This document shows positions 55,993 through 64,000 of a DNA stretch of 64,000 bases, one piece after another. This DNA comes from Chitinophaga sp. GTDB taxonomy: Bacteria > Bacteroidota > Bacteroidia > Chitinophagales > Chitinophagaceae. The notes beneath the pieces are model-generated. The model saw nothing but the letters and a program-made list of their open reading frames with translations, was not told the origin of the DNA and did no database searches. Each line of letters opens with the position of its first letter. The stretch's first letter is position 1. A program made the translations under genes and the position numbers. Where the stretch lies: NCBI RefSeq assembly GCF_017745275.1, contig NZ_JAGHZS010000007.1, positions 829,216 to 893,215 of the forward strand, in the 5' to 3' direction.

Positions 55993-57534
55993 ATGATATA
56001 CCCTTCCTTTATCAAAAAAATCAGCAGTGGATTGCTCTGCGGACTCCTGACTTTGTCGGCAGCCGCACAGCAAAAGCCGAACATCATTATCATTTACGCA
56101 GACGACCTGGGCTACGGCGACGTGAGCTGCTACGGCATGAAGCGCATACAAACACCTAACATTGACCGGCTGGCCAAACAGGGCATACGCTTCACCAACG
56201 CCTACGCTACCTCTGCTACGTGTACCCCTTCCCGTTTTGGTATACTTACGGGTAAATATCCGTGGCGGCAGAAAGGTACCGGAATCGCACCGGGTGATGC
56301 TTCGCTCATTATCCCCACAGATCACCGTACCATGCCTGGCATGCTGAAAGACGCCGGTTATCAGACTGCTGTCATCGGCAAATGGCATTTAGGATTGGGC
56401 GGTAACGAAGGCATCGACTGGAATAAAGCCATTCAGCCCGGCCCGCTGGAAGTAGGCTTCACCTGGTCTTTCATTATGCCAGCCACGCTGGATCGCGTTC
56501 CCTGTGTATTTGTAGAAAACCACCACGTCATAAACCTGGATCCCCAGGATCCTATCACCGTCAACTACCAGCATAAAATAGGAAACGATCCTACCGGCCT
56601 GGAAAACCCGGAGAAGCTGCGCATGCACCCGGATCCGCACCAGGGACATAACCAAACTATCGTGGATAGTATCAGCCGTATTGGCTGGATGAGTGGCGGT
56701 AACAGCGCCCGCTGGAAAGATGCCGATATTGCCGGCACCCTCACCGACAAAGCCATTGGCTTCATCAGCAAAAACAAACAACAACCGTTTTTCCTGTATT
56801 TCGCCAGCGGTGATATTCACGTGCCCCGCTATCCACATAGCCAGTTCCGTGGCAAAAGCGGCATGGGCCTTCGCGGCGATGCCATCCTGCAACTGGACTG
56901 GACTGTGGGTCGCATTGTAAAAGCGCTCGACAGCCTGGGCCTCACCAACAATACGATGATCATTTTCTCCAGCGACAATGGCCCGGTACTAAACGATGGC
57001 TACCTGGACCAGGCCGAGGAACTGGCAGGCACACACAAACCTGCCGGGCCTTTACGTGGCGGTAAATACAGCGCTTTTGAAGCCGGTGCCCGCGTGCCAT
57101 TTATCGTAAAATGGCCCGCCGGCGTAAAAGGCAATCAAACCGCCAACACGCTGATCAGTCAACTGGACCTGTTTACGTCCCTTGCCCACCTCACCGGTCA
57201 ACAACTGCAAGCTGATGAAGCACCCGACAGCTTCGATATGCTGCAACAACTGCTGGGCAAATCACGTAACAACCGCCCCTACCTCGTAACACATGCAGGT
57301 ACGTTATCGCTTATTTCCGGCGACTGGAAATATATCACTCCTTCCAAAGGCGCCAAACTGGATCGTGCTGTTAATATTGAACTGGGCAACGATGGCGAGC
57401 CGCAACTGTATCAACTCAGTAAAGATGTGCATGAGCAGAAAAATGTGGCAACACAATACCCGGAGAAAGTGAAAGCCATGGCGGCGGAACTGGAGAAAAT
57501 AAAAGCGGCAACCACAAGGCAAAACGCCCTGTAA
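55993..57534 (+). CDS. Formylglycine-type sulfatase
   Basis: A secreted sulfatase (family S1) of 513 residues with a signal peptide ending near AAAQ. It hydrolyses sulfate esters, probably on a glycan. The catalytic Cys77, in CTPSR (77-81), is the residue converted to formylglycine by the FGE maturase; metal-binding Asp37 and Asp38 are in IYADDLGYGD. The next conserved stretch is GKWHLG near 133, and SSDNGP near 330 supplies more metal ligands. It is the last gene of the second Sus locus. The maturase is not in the window. Substrate position cannot be read from sequence. Confidence 0.95.
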   Translation: MIYPSFIKKISSGLLCGLLTLSAAAQQKPNIIIIYADDLGYGDVSCYGMKRIQTPNIDRLAKQGIRFTNAYATSATCTPSRFGILTGKYPWRQKGTGIAPGDASLIIPTDHRTMPGMLKDAGYQTAVIGKWHLGLGGNEGIDWNKAIQPGPLEVGFTWSFIMPATLDRVPCVFVENHHVINLDPQDPITVNYQHKIGNDPTGLENPEKLRMHPDPHQGHNQTIVDSISRIGWMSGGNSARWKDADIAGTLTDKAIGFISKNKQQPFFLYFASGDIHVPRYPHSQFRGKSGMGLRGDAILQLDWTVGRIVKALDSLGLTNNTMIIFSSDNGPVLNDGYLDQAEELAGTHKPAGPLRGGKYSAFEAGARVPFIVKWPAGVKGNQTANTLISQLDLFTSLAHLTGQQLQADEAPDSFDMLQQLLGKSRNNRPYLVTHAGTLSLISGDWKYITPSKGAKLDRAVNIELGNDGEPQLYQLSKDVHEQKNVATQYPEKVKAMAAELEKIKAATTRQNAL

Positions 57535-57544
57535 GTAACCGACC

Positions 57545-57705
57545 AGTGCGATTTTTTTTTGTTGGCGTATAGAATTAAACTGATTTATTTTTTTAAGAAA
57601 GATGGGAGATTGACAGCGGGTATATCCGCTGTCAATCTCCCATCTTTCTTAAAATCTTTAAAATGTAATCAGTTTAATTCTATACACCAACAAAAAAATC
57701 GCACT
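57545..57705. repeat. 161-nt two-tier hairpin between convergent genes
   Basis: The inner arm, 57593-57619 and 57626-57652, is a perfect 27-bp stem with a 6-nt loop GTATAT. Outer arms at 57545-57586 and 57667-57705 pair as AGTGCGATTTTTT..., then TATAGAATTAAACTGATT, with T-run length and one further base (GGC against GGT) differing. Between them is an unpaired 14-nt part on the right. It starts 11 bp after the sulfatase stop and ends 3 bp before the stop of the convergent DUF3500 gene. It may serve as a two-way terminator and has no heptamer array. Confidence 0.9.
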
Positions 57706-57707
57706 GA

Positions 57708-58742
57708 TCATTTACCCGCTTCCTGCACGCCGTGATCGGCTTTATAATGCTCCAGCAACTGATCGCCACCGAAATCGTTTTTAAGATCACGGACTACCGT
57801 GTGTACATGATTCGCATTATTCTGCGTGTTGTCATATTCGATGATTAACGTAGGTCCCTGGATCCTGTAATAGCAGGGATGCCCCAATCCCTTTTCTGTA
57901 CTGCCTGCCCAGGAAAAGCGGAGGCTGTCCAGTCCTGCCTGCTGAATATCTTTCAGCATCTGATCTGCAAATAGTTTGGTGAAGCGATGTACGTATAAAC
58001 TGACAAGTCCCAGTAACAGTTGTTGTTGTGCGGGATTTAATTCCGTATAACGGATACCACCCGGATGGTTGATCATGGCTTGCCGGGCTGCACCGGTAAT
58101 GATCTCTCCCGGCGCATTGGCGGCAATAACCGCCTTTTGCTGATTTTCGGGAGACAGGGACCGCAGCAGGTTAAATCCCTGCTCCGTTTCTGCACGGAGC
58201 ACTTGTTGACTTTTTTGAGGCCCTTCCAACACAATAGCAGGGTTGGCACCCAGAAAACCGGGCGTTCCGGCCACCAGTTCATTTCTATCTCCTGAAAAAT
58301 TAAAAGCTACATGATGCCCTTCAAAACGCCAGCCCCACACAGTATTAGCGGCAGGTATGCCGAAGATGGTCAGATAATATTTACCCGGATCACGATAATG
58401 ATCATTCTCTGCCCGATGCTCCAGTCCTTTCAACACGAGGTCCAGTTGCATAATGTCATTTACCTTCTTTACCGTTTCGGTGCTCAGGGCCGTATTTAAC
58501 AGGGCGAAGAGCGCCTTACGCTGGGTGGCAGTCAGTTCATTTACGGCAATACCTTTGCGGTCGTCGCGTGGAATGTAGGAGAAATGGTACCGCTCGCCGG
58601 TATCGAAAGGATAACAGGTTTGCGCCTGCTGGGTGGCGCTGAGTAAACGGATAAACTGTTGGGCTTTGCTGACCATATCCTGTGCCGCTATAGGTAGTCG
58701 GGAAAGCAGGCCAATGGCGACTAACAGGAAGAACCGGTGCAT
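57708..58742 (-). CDS. DUF3500 family exported protein
   Basis: A 344-residue protein with an N-terminal signal peptide (MHRFFLLVAIGLLSRLPIAA). The conserved stretches GWRFEGHHVAFNFS near 140, GFLGANPA and NANHVHTVVRDLKNDFGGDQLLEHY near the C-terminus are characteristic of DUF3500, common in planctomycetes and Bacteroidota and of unknown function. The His-rich pairs (GHH, HVH) hint at metal binding. It converges with the sulfatase and may not be part of that locus. The divergent patatin gene is separated by the AGCAGAA palindrome. Confidence 0.85.
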   Translation of the reverse strand: MHRFFLLVAIGLLSRLPIAAQDMVSKAQQFIRLLSATQQAQTCYPFDTGERYHFSYIPRDDRKGIAVNELTATQRKALFALLNTALSTETVKKVNDIMQLDLVLKGLEHRAENDHYRDPGKYYLTIFGIPAANTVWGWRFEGHHVAFNFSGDRNELVAGTPGFLGANPAIVLEGPQKSQQVLRAETEQGFNLLRSLSPENQQKAVIAANAPGEIITGAARQAMINHPGGIRYTELNPAQQQLLLGLVSLYVHRFTKLFADQMLKDIQQAGLDSLRFSWAGSTEKGLGHPCYYRIQGPTLIIEYDNTQNNANHVHTVVRDLKNDFGGDQLLEHYKADHGVQEAGK

Positions 58743-58807
58743 ACGCTGGAGGTTTGTAATAACGTGGAAATATCGCCAAGATAAGCGTTAAAAGGGGGAT
58801 GTGCAAG

Positions 58808-58923
58808 TAGCAGAAAGCAGAAAGCAAAAAGCTATTTTAGCGGGTGATCGAGGCGTAGGGTTAATATGCGCGTCAATCACCCGCTAAAATAGCTTTTTGC
58901 TTTCTGCTTTTTGCTTTCTGCTA
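58808..58923. repeat. Heptamer-armed palindrome, AGCAGAA type (copy 2)
   Basis: A 116-nt palindrome. The left arm has AGCAGAA, AGCAGAA and AGCAAAA, then AGCTATTTTAGCGGGTGATC. The right arm, on the other strand, has AGCAGAA, AGCAAAA, AGCAGAA and AGCAAAA before the same core. The core differs from that of the copy at 37457 by only a few bases. Sits between two divergent genes, 47 bp before the patatin ATG. Confidence 0.9.
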
Positions 58924-58970
58924 TTCCCAAAAATGTTTATCTTAGTTGTGTACCCCTTAGCACATATCTT

Positions 58971-60437
58971 ATGCCCCCTGAAAATACGAAGGCCAAACTG
59001 GCCATTACCGATTTTATTAATGACAGCCGTGTCAAAGCGGACCTGGAAAATCTGAAAAAAACTTTCGACACCACCAATGGTGGCCGTCCTTTCATCGTAT
59101 CTGATGTGGTGGATGCTGCCGGGCATCAATATGTGAACCTGGTGCAAAAAGGAGGTGGTGTATTTGGGATCGCACTCGTAGGATATACGTATATCCTGGA
59201 GGAAATGGGGATCCGTTTTCTGCGGCTGGCAGGTACCAGCGCAGGCGCAATCAATACGGCACTCATCACGGTGATAGATAATAAGGAAGATAAAAAATCA
59301 GCCGCCGTACTACAAGCCATTTGCGACCTGGATTTCTTTTCATTGGTAGATGGACATCCTGCCGCCCGTTGGCTGATCCGGAAATTCATCACCAAAAAAG
59401 ATTTCATCGGCAAAGCTAAAAACTGGTTGGTGTTTGGACTGGTATTTTTTGGATTGCTGGTCATGGCAGATGTGGTACTGGTAGGATTGCGCAACAAATT
59501 CCCGGCTCTTTCCGCCTGGACTGGCGCCTGTTTTATCCTTACCGGCTTTTGGTCTTTGTTACTGATGATGATCACCTCCTATACCATCAATTTGTTCCAG
59601 CGACTGAAAAATTCAGGCTTTGGTATCAACCCCGGCGATGTGTTCTACAACTGGATCAAAGACCTCCTGTTAAAAAACGGCGTGGCAACCGTTAGTGATC
59701 TGAATAAAAAGGCCAGTGCCTGTCCCCCGCTATCACTGCGTGTCCACAACGAATGCGGTGTAGAGGATTTGAAAGGCGATGTTACCTTCATCACTTCCGA
59801 ACTGGTGACGCAAAACAAGATACAGTTTCCGGCGATGTGCAGTCTTTTCCGCACCGATCCCGATACCATGCAGCCGGCAGGATTTATCCGGGCCTCTATG
59901 TCCATCCCCGTATTTTTTGAATCTTACATGATCAACGATATTCCGTATAGTGATGACCGTATCATTGCGGCCTGGAAAGCCTTCTTTCACCACAGCAATC
60001 CCCCGGCCAATGCACGGTTTGTTGACGGCGGTATTCTTTCTAATTTCCCGATCAGCATCTTCTACAACGCCAACGTTCCCGTACCAAGGCTACCTTCATT
60101 TGGTATTGACCTGGACGACAGCAAGCCCGGTGACAAAGGTGAAAATGCCTTTAATTGGTCGCTCACCGGTTATGCAGGCCGCATGTTCAATACTATCCGC
60201 AACTACTATGATAAAGACTTCCTGCTGAAAAACGAGGTATATCAAAAGGGGGTTGGCAAAGTGGATTTATCCGACGGTAAATACAACTGGTTGAACTTCT
60301 TTCTGCCAGACCAGGATAAAATAGACATGTTTGCCCTGGGCGCGCAGGCCGCCTGCGAGTTCCTGCAGCAGTTTGACTGGAATACTTACAAAGACAACCG
60401 TGCCGCATTACAAAAACAACTGACAAAAAATCAATGA
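58971..60437 (+). CDS. Patatin-like phospholipase with a membrane insert
   Basis: A 488-residue lipid acyl hydrolase. The oxyanion loop GGGVFGIA (61-68), the nucleophile Ser90 in GTSAG (88-92) and the Asp352 in DGG (352-354) form the complete patatin catalytic dyad. Between them are two hydrophobic helices, WLVFGLVFFGLLVMADVVLV (about 149-168) and WTGACFILTGFWSLLLMMIT (about 179-198), absent from typical patatins, so the enzyme is probably membrane anchored in the middle of the fold. ATG at 58971 is used; the frame starts at a TTG inside the palindrome, an unlikely start. The next gene begins one base after the stop. Confidence 0.9.
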   Translation: MPPENTKAKLAITDFINDSRVKADLENLKKTFDTTNGGRPFIVSDVVDAAGHQYVNLVQKGGGVFGIALVGYTYILEEMGIRFLRLAGTSAGAINTALITVIDNKEDKKSAAVLQAICDLDFFSLVDGHPAARWLIRKFITKKDFIGKAKNWLVFGLVFFGLLVMADVVLVGLRNKFPALSAWTGACFILTGFWSLLLMMITSYTINLFQRLKNSGFGINPGDVFYNWIKDLLLKNGVATVSDLNKKASACPPLSLRVHNECGVEDLKGDVTFITSELVTQNKIQFPAMCSLFRTDPDTMQPAGFIRASMSIPVFFESYMINDIPYSDDRIIAAWKAFFHHSNPPANARFVDGGILSNFPISIFYNANVPVPRLPSFGIDLDDSKPGDKGENAFNWSLTGYAGRMFNTIRNYYDKDFLLKNEVYQKGVGKVDLSDGKYNWLNFFLPDQDKIDMFALGAQAACEFLQQFDWNTYKDNRAALQKQLTKNQ

Positions 60438-60438
60438 C

Positions 60439-61104
60439 ATGGAAACAATTTCCGATAACGCCTGGTGCTGGTTATGTATGTCCATGGCGGTATTGCTGGT
60501 AACTACCTTTATTATGATGCAGCAAACCCGGCAGTTTTTCACACTGGATGTAGTGGTGCGTCACTTCAGCATCCTGGACCTGGAATTTCCTGGTTCCCCC
60601 AATGAAATTCCCAACCTGGTAAAAGGCATTTATGCGTTGCCGTTAGAGCAGCAAACCAAAACATTGTTGGCCTTACGTGGGCAGTTGTGGGTCGATTTCC
60701 TGTTTATGCCGGCGGTATACGGCAGTATATTCCTCATCTGTTTTAAGGTGGCGGAGAAGATGAACCCCGCCGGCGTAGTGCTTTTTAGCTGGCTGGCATG
60801 GTTGCAGCTGATACCCTGGCTCTGTGATATTATAGAGAACATTTACCTGCTGCGCAAAATACATCCTAACGTACCCGCCTCAACGAAAGCGGTACACAAA
60901 GCGTATCAATGGCTGGAAATAACAAAATGGGGATTATCCTCCATTGCGGCCGTATGCGGTTTATCTGCCCTGCTGTTCTTTTGGATCACCGGTGATTTTG
61001 ATGCCGGTTCCCTGCACTATTTAATTATACTGGTAGTGGAAATCGGTGTGTTTATTGGCGTGCAGCTAATACCCAGGCAGCCGGTGTTGCCTTCGGCTAT
61101 TTGA
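60439..61104 (+). CDS. Integral membrane protein coupled to the patatin
   Basis: A 221-residue protein with about five hydrophobic segments, at roughly 11-30, 80-100, 115-135, 160-180 and 190-210, and no recognised domain. The gap to the preceding patatin stop is one base, so the two are translationally coupled and probably act together at the membrane. The 3' end overlaps the convergent UspA gene by 8 bp. Function unknown; a lipid-related role is only suggested by context. Confidence 0.75.
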   Translation: METISDNAWCWLCMSMAVLLVTTFIMMQQTRQFFTLDVVVRHFSILDLEFPGSPNEIPNLVKGIYALPLEQQTKTLLALRGQLWVDFLFMPAVYGSIFLICFKVAEKMNPAGVVLFSWLAWLQLIPWLCDIIENIYLLRKIHPNVPASTKAVHKAYQWLEITKWGLSSIAAVCGLSALLFFWITGDFDAGSLHYLIILVVEIGVFIGVQLIPRQPVLPSAI

Positions 61105-61936
61105 GAATAATGACCGGTACTTTGGCGGATCGGCAAATGGCTTCAGAAATACTTTTATGCGTTAAAGCATAAAGGAAGCTGCGTTTGCCCGGCAAAGCAA
61201 TAATCACCTGTACTTCATTGGAGGCAGTAAAGGCAATAATACTCTGGATAATATCACGGTCGTTCCGGTAATACAGTTCGTGGTGGAAGTTTTTCAGGTA
61301 TTCGTGCAGGTGGTATTCATCTTCCCGGAACTGGTCGTCGGGATGTGCATAGTGTTCTTCCGGATCTACATTCAGCACCATCAGGCGGGTAGCCGCCCAG
61401 GTAGGTGATGCCTTTAAGTTGCTCAGTTTATCCAACTCGTGCATCGTTTTAAAATTAACCGGTACGAGGGCATTTTTAACCGGTTCATAGGTAAATCCGG
61501 CAGGCACCATCATCACGCGAATGGGGCTGGCTTTAGCGATAGGAATCACGTTGCGTGCAATGAGGCTGTCGGTATCGTTATGATCGCTGCCCAGCATCAC
61601 CATTTCGGGGTTTTCCTCCCGGATCATTTCCACGACGGCCCTCAGTATAGGAAGTTCACTAAAGGATATGGCTACCGAGATGTTGGCATCTGCTGCTTTG
61701 ATCGTTTGCGACATGGCTTCCAGGCGCGCGCCTGCTTCCTCGCGGTGCTGCTGCATAAAGTCCTGGTTAACGGCGCCATATTCCGCAGCAACAACAATAT
61801 CGCTAAATACGTTCTGGTAGAATGTTTTCAGGAGGATAACGCGCTGATATTCATACTGAGTGCACCAGGCGGCGGCAAAGCGGATCGTATTATCGGAGGT
61901 AGTGCTAAAATCAACTGGTACGAGTAATGTTTTCAT
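61097..61936 (-). CDS. Universal stress protein, two UspA domains
   Basis: A 279-residue cytosolic protein with two tandem UspA-like domains. The first starts MKTLLVPVDFSTTSDNTIRFA and contains the nucleotide-binding-type GSDHNDTDSLIARNVIPIAKASPIRVMMV near 115-145. The second (about 145-279) is more divergent, without the complete G-2x-G-9x-G(S/T) loop. The ATG at 61936 is preferred to that at 62002, since the family starts there. The role is in stress survival; the exact signal is unknown. It overlaps the end of the preceding membrane protein gene on the other strand. Confidence 0.88.
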   Translation of the reverse strand: MKTLLVPVDFSTTSDNTIRFAAAWCTQYEYQRVILLKTFYQNVFSDIVVAAEYGAVNQDFMQQHREEAGARLEAMSQTIKAADANISVAISFSELPILRAVVEMIREENPEMVMLGSDHNDTDSLIARNVIPIAKASPIRVMMVPAGFTYEPVKNALVPVNFKTMHELDKLSNLKASPTWAATRLMVLNVDPEEHYAHPDDQFREDEYHLHEYLKNFHHELYYRNDRDIIQSIIAFTASNEVQVIIALPGKRSFLYALTHKSISEAICRSAKVPVIILK

Positions 61937-62032
61937 AACTGATTCCTTTGATTTGTTCACATGCTGCACCCGCATAATAGTTATGCTCACAAAGCGTAGC
62001 AATTATATACTGAATATAAGCTATTGTTGCTA

Positions 62033-62064
62033 ACAAAAAAAGAGGCCGTTTTACAACGGCCTCT
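62033..62064 (-). terminator. Rho-independent terminator of the TlpA-type gene
   Basis: On the minus strand AAGAGGCCGTT, a 4-nt loop and AACGGCCTCTT form a strong stem followed by a T-run (TTTTTTTGTT). It lies 33 bp after the stop of the minus-strand gene at 62097. Confidence 0.85.
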
Positions 62065-62096
62065 TAGATTTTTCACAGGATATAATTGGTTGGTTC

Positions 62097-63206
62097 TTAT
62101 TTTAATAATTCAGCTAATTTGGCATCCAATGCGTCACCATTGATCCCCATTGAAATCAATTTACCGCTAGGGTCTATCAGCATGGTAGCTGGAATAGCTT
62201 TTACGCCATAGAGTTCTGCAATAGGACTCTCGCCACCTTTCAGGTCAGACACCTGCAGCCAGGTCATTTTATCTTCAGCAATTGCCTGTAACCATTTCTC
62301 TTTCTTATCATCCAGGGAAACAGAGAGGATGGTAAATCCTTTGCCTTTATATTTCTCGTAAACAGCAGCCATTTTAGGTGTTACTTCTCTGCAGGGCTTG
62401 CACCAGCTGGCCCAAAAATCGAGCAATACATACTTACCTTTCAAATCAGACAGCTTAATGGTTTTACCATTGGTATCAGGCCCGCTGAAATCAGGGGCTG
62501 GGTTATTGAGCATTTTGGTCAGTCTCTCGCTACCTGTGATATCTTTGATCATTTTTTTAATCGTTGCCGTGCTCTGTACATTCACGCCCGTTTTGTTGAT
62601 CACATCCATTACCTGAGCTCTGTCCATCGCATTCATGAGGATAGCATTGATGAGGAAAGAAGCAGCACCGGAGTTAGGATGGTCGTTTACCCATTTCAGT
62701 GCAGCTGCTACATCTTTCTTATTTAATTCATCTAAAGCAGCTTTCGCTTCACGCGCAGCATCTGCATCGCCAATAGCGGAAGCAGCTTCGAGCTTTTGCT
62801 GTAAGGCGGCGGATTCTTTATTGCTTGTGTTGTAAAGGAAATTTTGCGCGATGTCTGCCCAATCAGCCACAAACGGGCTACCAGTCATCTGTGCACCTTC
62901 GAAGTAAGGACCTTTACCAGTGATATTCATTTTACCTTCTTCCAGGTATAATACCGTACCATGCTTCTCATTGCCATCCAAACCTACCTGCATTATATAG
63001 GTAGAACCACCATTAGACATGTCTATATTATAATGGATCGTACCATTTTTCACAACGGAAGTATCCAGCGTCTTGGTTAATGGTCCCCATAAAAGCACGG
63101 TATCTCCATTTGGCAGACCCGCAATTTTTACATTCAGATCCAGGCGTTTCTGGGCGTTGGCGCTGAAAGCAGCCAGGAAGCTAAGTCCTAACAATACTTG
63201 TTTCAT
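62097..63206 (-). CDS. TlpA-like thiol-disulfide oxidoreductase with DUF4369
   Basis: A 369-residue periplasmic protein with signal peptide ending near SANAQ. The N-terminal domain (about 25-120) is DUF4369-like (GLPNGDTVLLWGPLTKTLDT). A helical linker (about 125-235) follows, then a thioredoxin fold with Cys269 and Cys272 in WASWCKPC. The C-terminal cis-Pro loop is in KAIPATMLIDP. Typical for Bacteroidota redox proteins that mature cytochromes or protect envelope proteins. Followed by a strong terminator. It is separated from the next upstream gene by only 33 bp, so the two may be transcribed together. Confidence 0.93.
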   Translation of the reverse strand: MKQVLLGLSFLAAFSANAQKRLDLNVKIAGLPNGDTVLLWGPLTKTLDTSVVKNGTIHYNIDMSNGGSTYIMQVGLDGNEKHGTVLYLEEGKMNITGKGPYFEGAQMTGSPFVADWADIAQNFLYNTSNKESAALQQKLEAASAIGDADAAREAKAALDELNKKDVAAALKWVNDHPNSGAASFLINAILMNAMDRAQVMDVINKTGVNVQSTATIKKMIKDITGSERLTKMLNNPAPDFSGPDTNGKTIKLSDLKGKYVLLDFWASWCKPCREVTPKMAAVYEKYKGKGFTILSVSLDDKKEKWLQAIAEDKMTWLQVSDLKGGESPIAELYGVKAIPATMLIDPSGKLISMGINGDALDAKLAELLK

Positions 63207-63239
63207 ATCGCTTGTTTTTTTAGATGATTTATGATTTGA

Positions 63240-64000
63240 TTAAAATTTCAGTTCTCTGTTCTTTAATTCCAGTACCTCTTCTCCTTCCTGGTAAAATCTG
63301 CTATACAACTGATGCGGCAGTGAAACCCCTTGTTCGGCGCGATAGCCGGCGAATTCCAACTGCGTGAAAAAGGGACTGTCTTTCGGATTATCTGGACACA
63401 TCTCCGCTATCTTATAGCCACTTGCGGCATCGTAATAGTAGTTCCAGCTACCACCTGAAGGAGTGGTCACATTTACCACGAAGGCGTTCATTCCGTTGAT
63501 ATGCAAGGTAGAATCCCGCAGTACCATCCGGTAACCTGCTTCCTTAAACAACAACTCCGGTACTACGGCTGTGGCTAAACGCAGTTCTTCCTTTTGAGCA
63601 ATGCTCATTTTCACGTCTTCACCGAGGTGTCGTGAAGTAACGCTGGTATCTGTAACCAATACATCCCGGAGCGTTAAATGAATATTGTTGAGCGTGGTAT
63701 TCATACTCCCCTGCCCTGCTAACGTGGTTTGCTTGTTAAATCCAATACGGCTATCTCCCGGCGTAGCGTAGGCCAATGTAGCAGCGGCCAGTTGTTTCCA
63801 CCTGGCTTCCCCGCCTATCAGCTTCAGGTAGCGGCGCACCACCATGGCGGCATCCATTCCCTTCATCACAGGTAACTTTACGCCCGAACCTCTCCATTCA
63901 TTATTACTACGGTCTGTATCCGGTATCATCTTCTGCGGATCTAATATCACAGCGGTGACGGGGCTGGCAGACTCATACCGGAAAGTATGCATTTTCCCCA
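63240..64000 (-). CDS. C-terminal part of an exported-type protein, cut by the right edge
   Basis: The frame is open through the window end, at least 250 residues, with the 5' part outside. The first visible segment, PVTAVILDPQKMIPDTDRSNN, resembles the strand-turn that ends M1-type peptidase or similar domains. Then KLIGGEARWKQLAAATLAYA begins a beta-rich domain like the LolA-type module fused to some metallopeptidases of Bacteroidota. The C-terminus is not conserved by eye. The internal ATG near 63992 is unlikely to be the true start. It is 33 bp upstream of the TlpA-type gene, so possibly in one operon. Peptidase identity is a guess from partial sequence. Confidence 0.6.
   Translation of the reverse strand, partial: GKMHTFRYESASPVTAVILDPQKMIPDTDRSNNEWRGSGVKLPVMKGMDAAMVVRRYLKLIGGEARWKQLAAATLAYATPGDSRIGFNKQTTLAGQGSMNTTLNNIHLTLRDVLVTDTSVTSRHLGEDVKMSIAQKEELRLATAVVPELLFKEAGYRMVLRDSTLHINGMNAFVVNVTTPSGGSWNYYYDAASGYKIAEMCPDNPKDSPFFTQLEFAGYRAEQGVSLPHQLYSRFYQEGEEVLELKNRELKF

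Overview
The window looks like chromosomal DNA of a Bacteroidota bacterium, most likely Chitinophaga or a close relative (Chitinophagaceae). The evidence is two SusC/SusD outer-membrane systems, each preceded by an ECF sigma factor and a FecR anti-sigma factor of the DUF4974 type, many predicted lipoproteins, LytS/LytTR and PAS-kinase signalling, and a GC content near the middle forties. This is inferred from gene content only. I see no tRNA, rRNA, CRISPR array, transposase, integrase or phage cluster.

Layout. 1-3.7 kb (minus): a GH20 beta-N-acetylhexosaminidase cut by the left edge, a 23S rRNA pseudouridine synthase and a diadenylate-cyclase-like (DACNV-type) protein. 3.9-15 kb (plus): a first glycan-utilisation locus made of sigma factor, FecR, SusC, SusD, two surface lipoproteins and a GH29 alpha-L-fucosidase. 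15-24 kb: a CDGSH protein, a DUF1080 protein coupled to a PchB-like enzyme, an MlaD-MlaF-MlaE lipid transport operon, a TonB receptor, a serine acetyltransferase and, divergent from it, a B1-type metallo-beta-lactamase. 24-34 kb: a YfhO membrane protein, an FtsX-type permease, a kinase with two ATPase domains and its receiver protein, and a pyrophosphatase. 34-46 kb: an FG-GAP protein, a LytS/LytTR pair, an SDR enzyme, MgtA, an OmpR-type two-component system, another kinase and a small ATPase. 46-57.5 kb: an S74 tail-fibre-like protein and a second glycan locus (sigma factor, FecR, SusC, SusD, sulfatase) whose sigma factor gene carries a frameshift. 57.7-64 kb: DUF3500, a membrane patatin with a coupled membrane protein, UspA, a TlpA-type thioredoxin and an edge-truncated protein.

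How the parts fit. GH20, GH29 and the sulfatase would together suit a fucosylated, N-acetylhexosamine-containing, sulfated glycan; this is inference. Both SusC proteins keep an N-terminal STN signalling domain, so ligand binding could be passed through FecR to the sigma factor, but in the second locus that relay looks broken.

The most unusual structure is a set of intergenic palindromes whose outer arms are tandem 7-bp repeats. There are three sequence types (TTAGC-, AGCAGAA- and GAATTAC-based) at six sites, and a seventh, 161-nt hairpin without heptamers lies between two convergent genes. The same design built from different heptamers, with repeat numbers differing between the two arms, suggests an undescribed family of palindromic intergenic elements.
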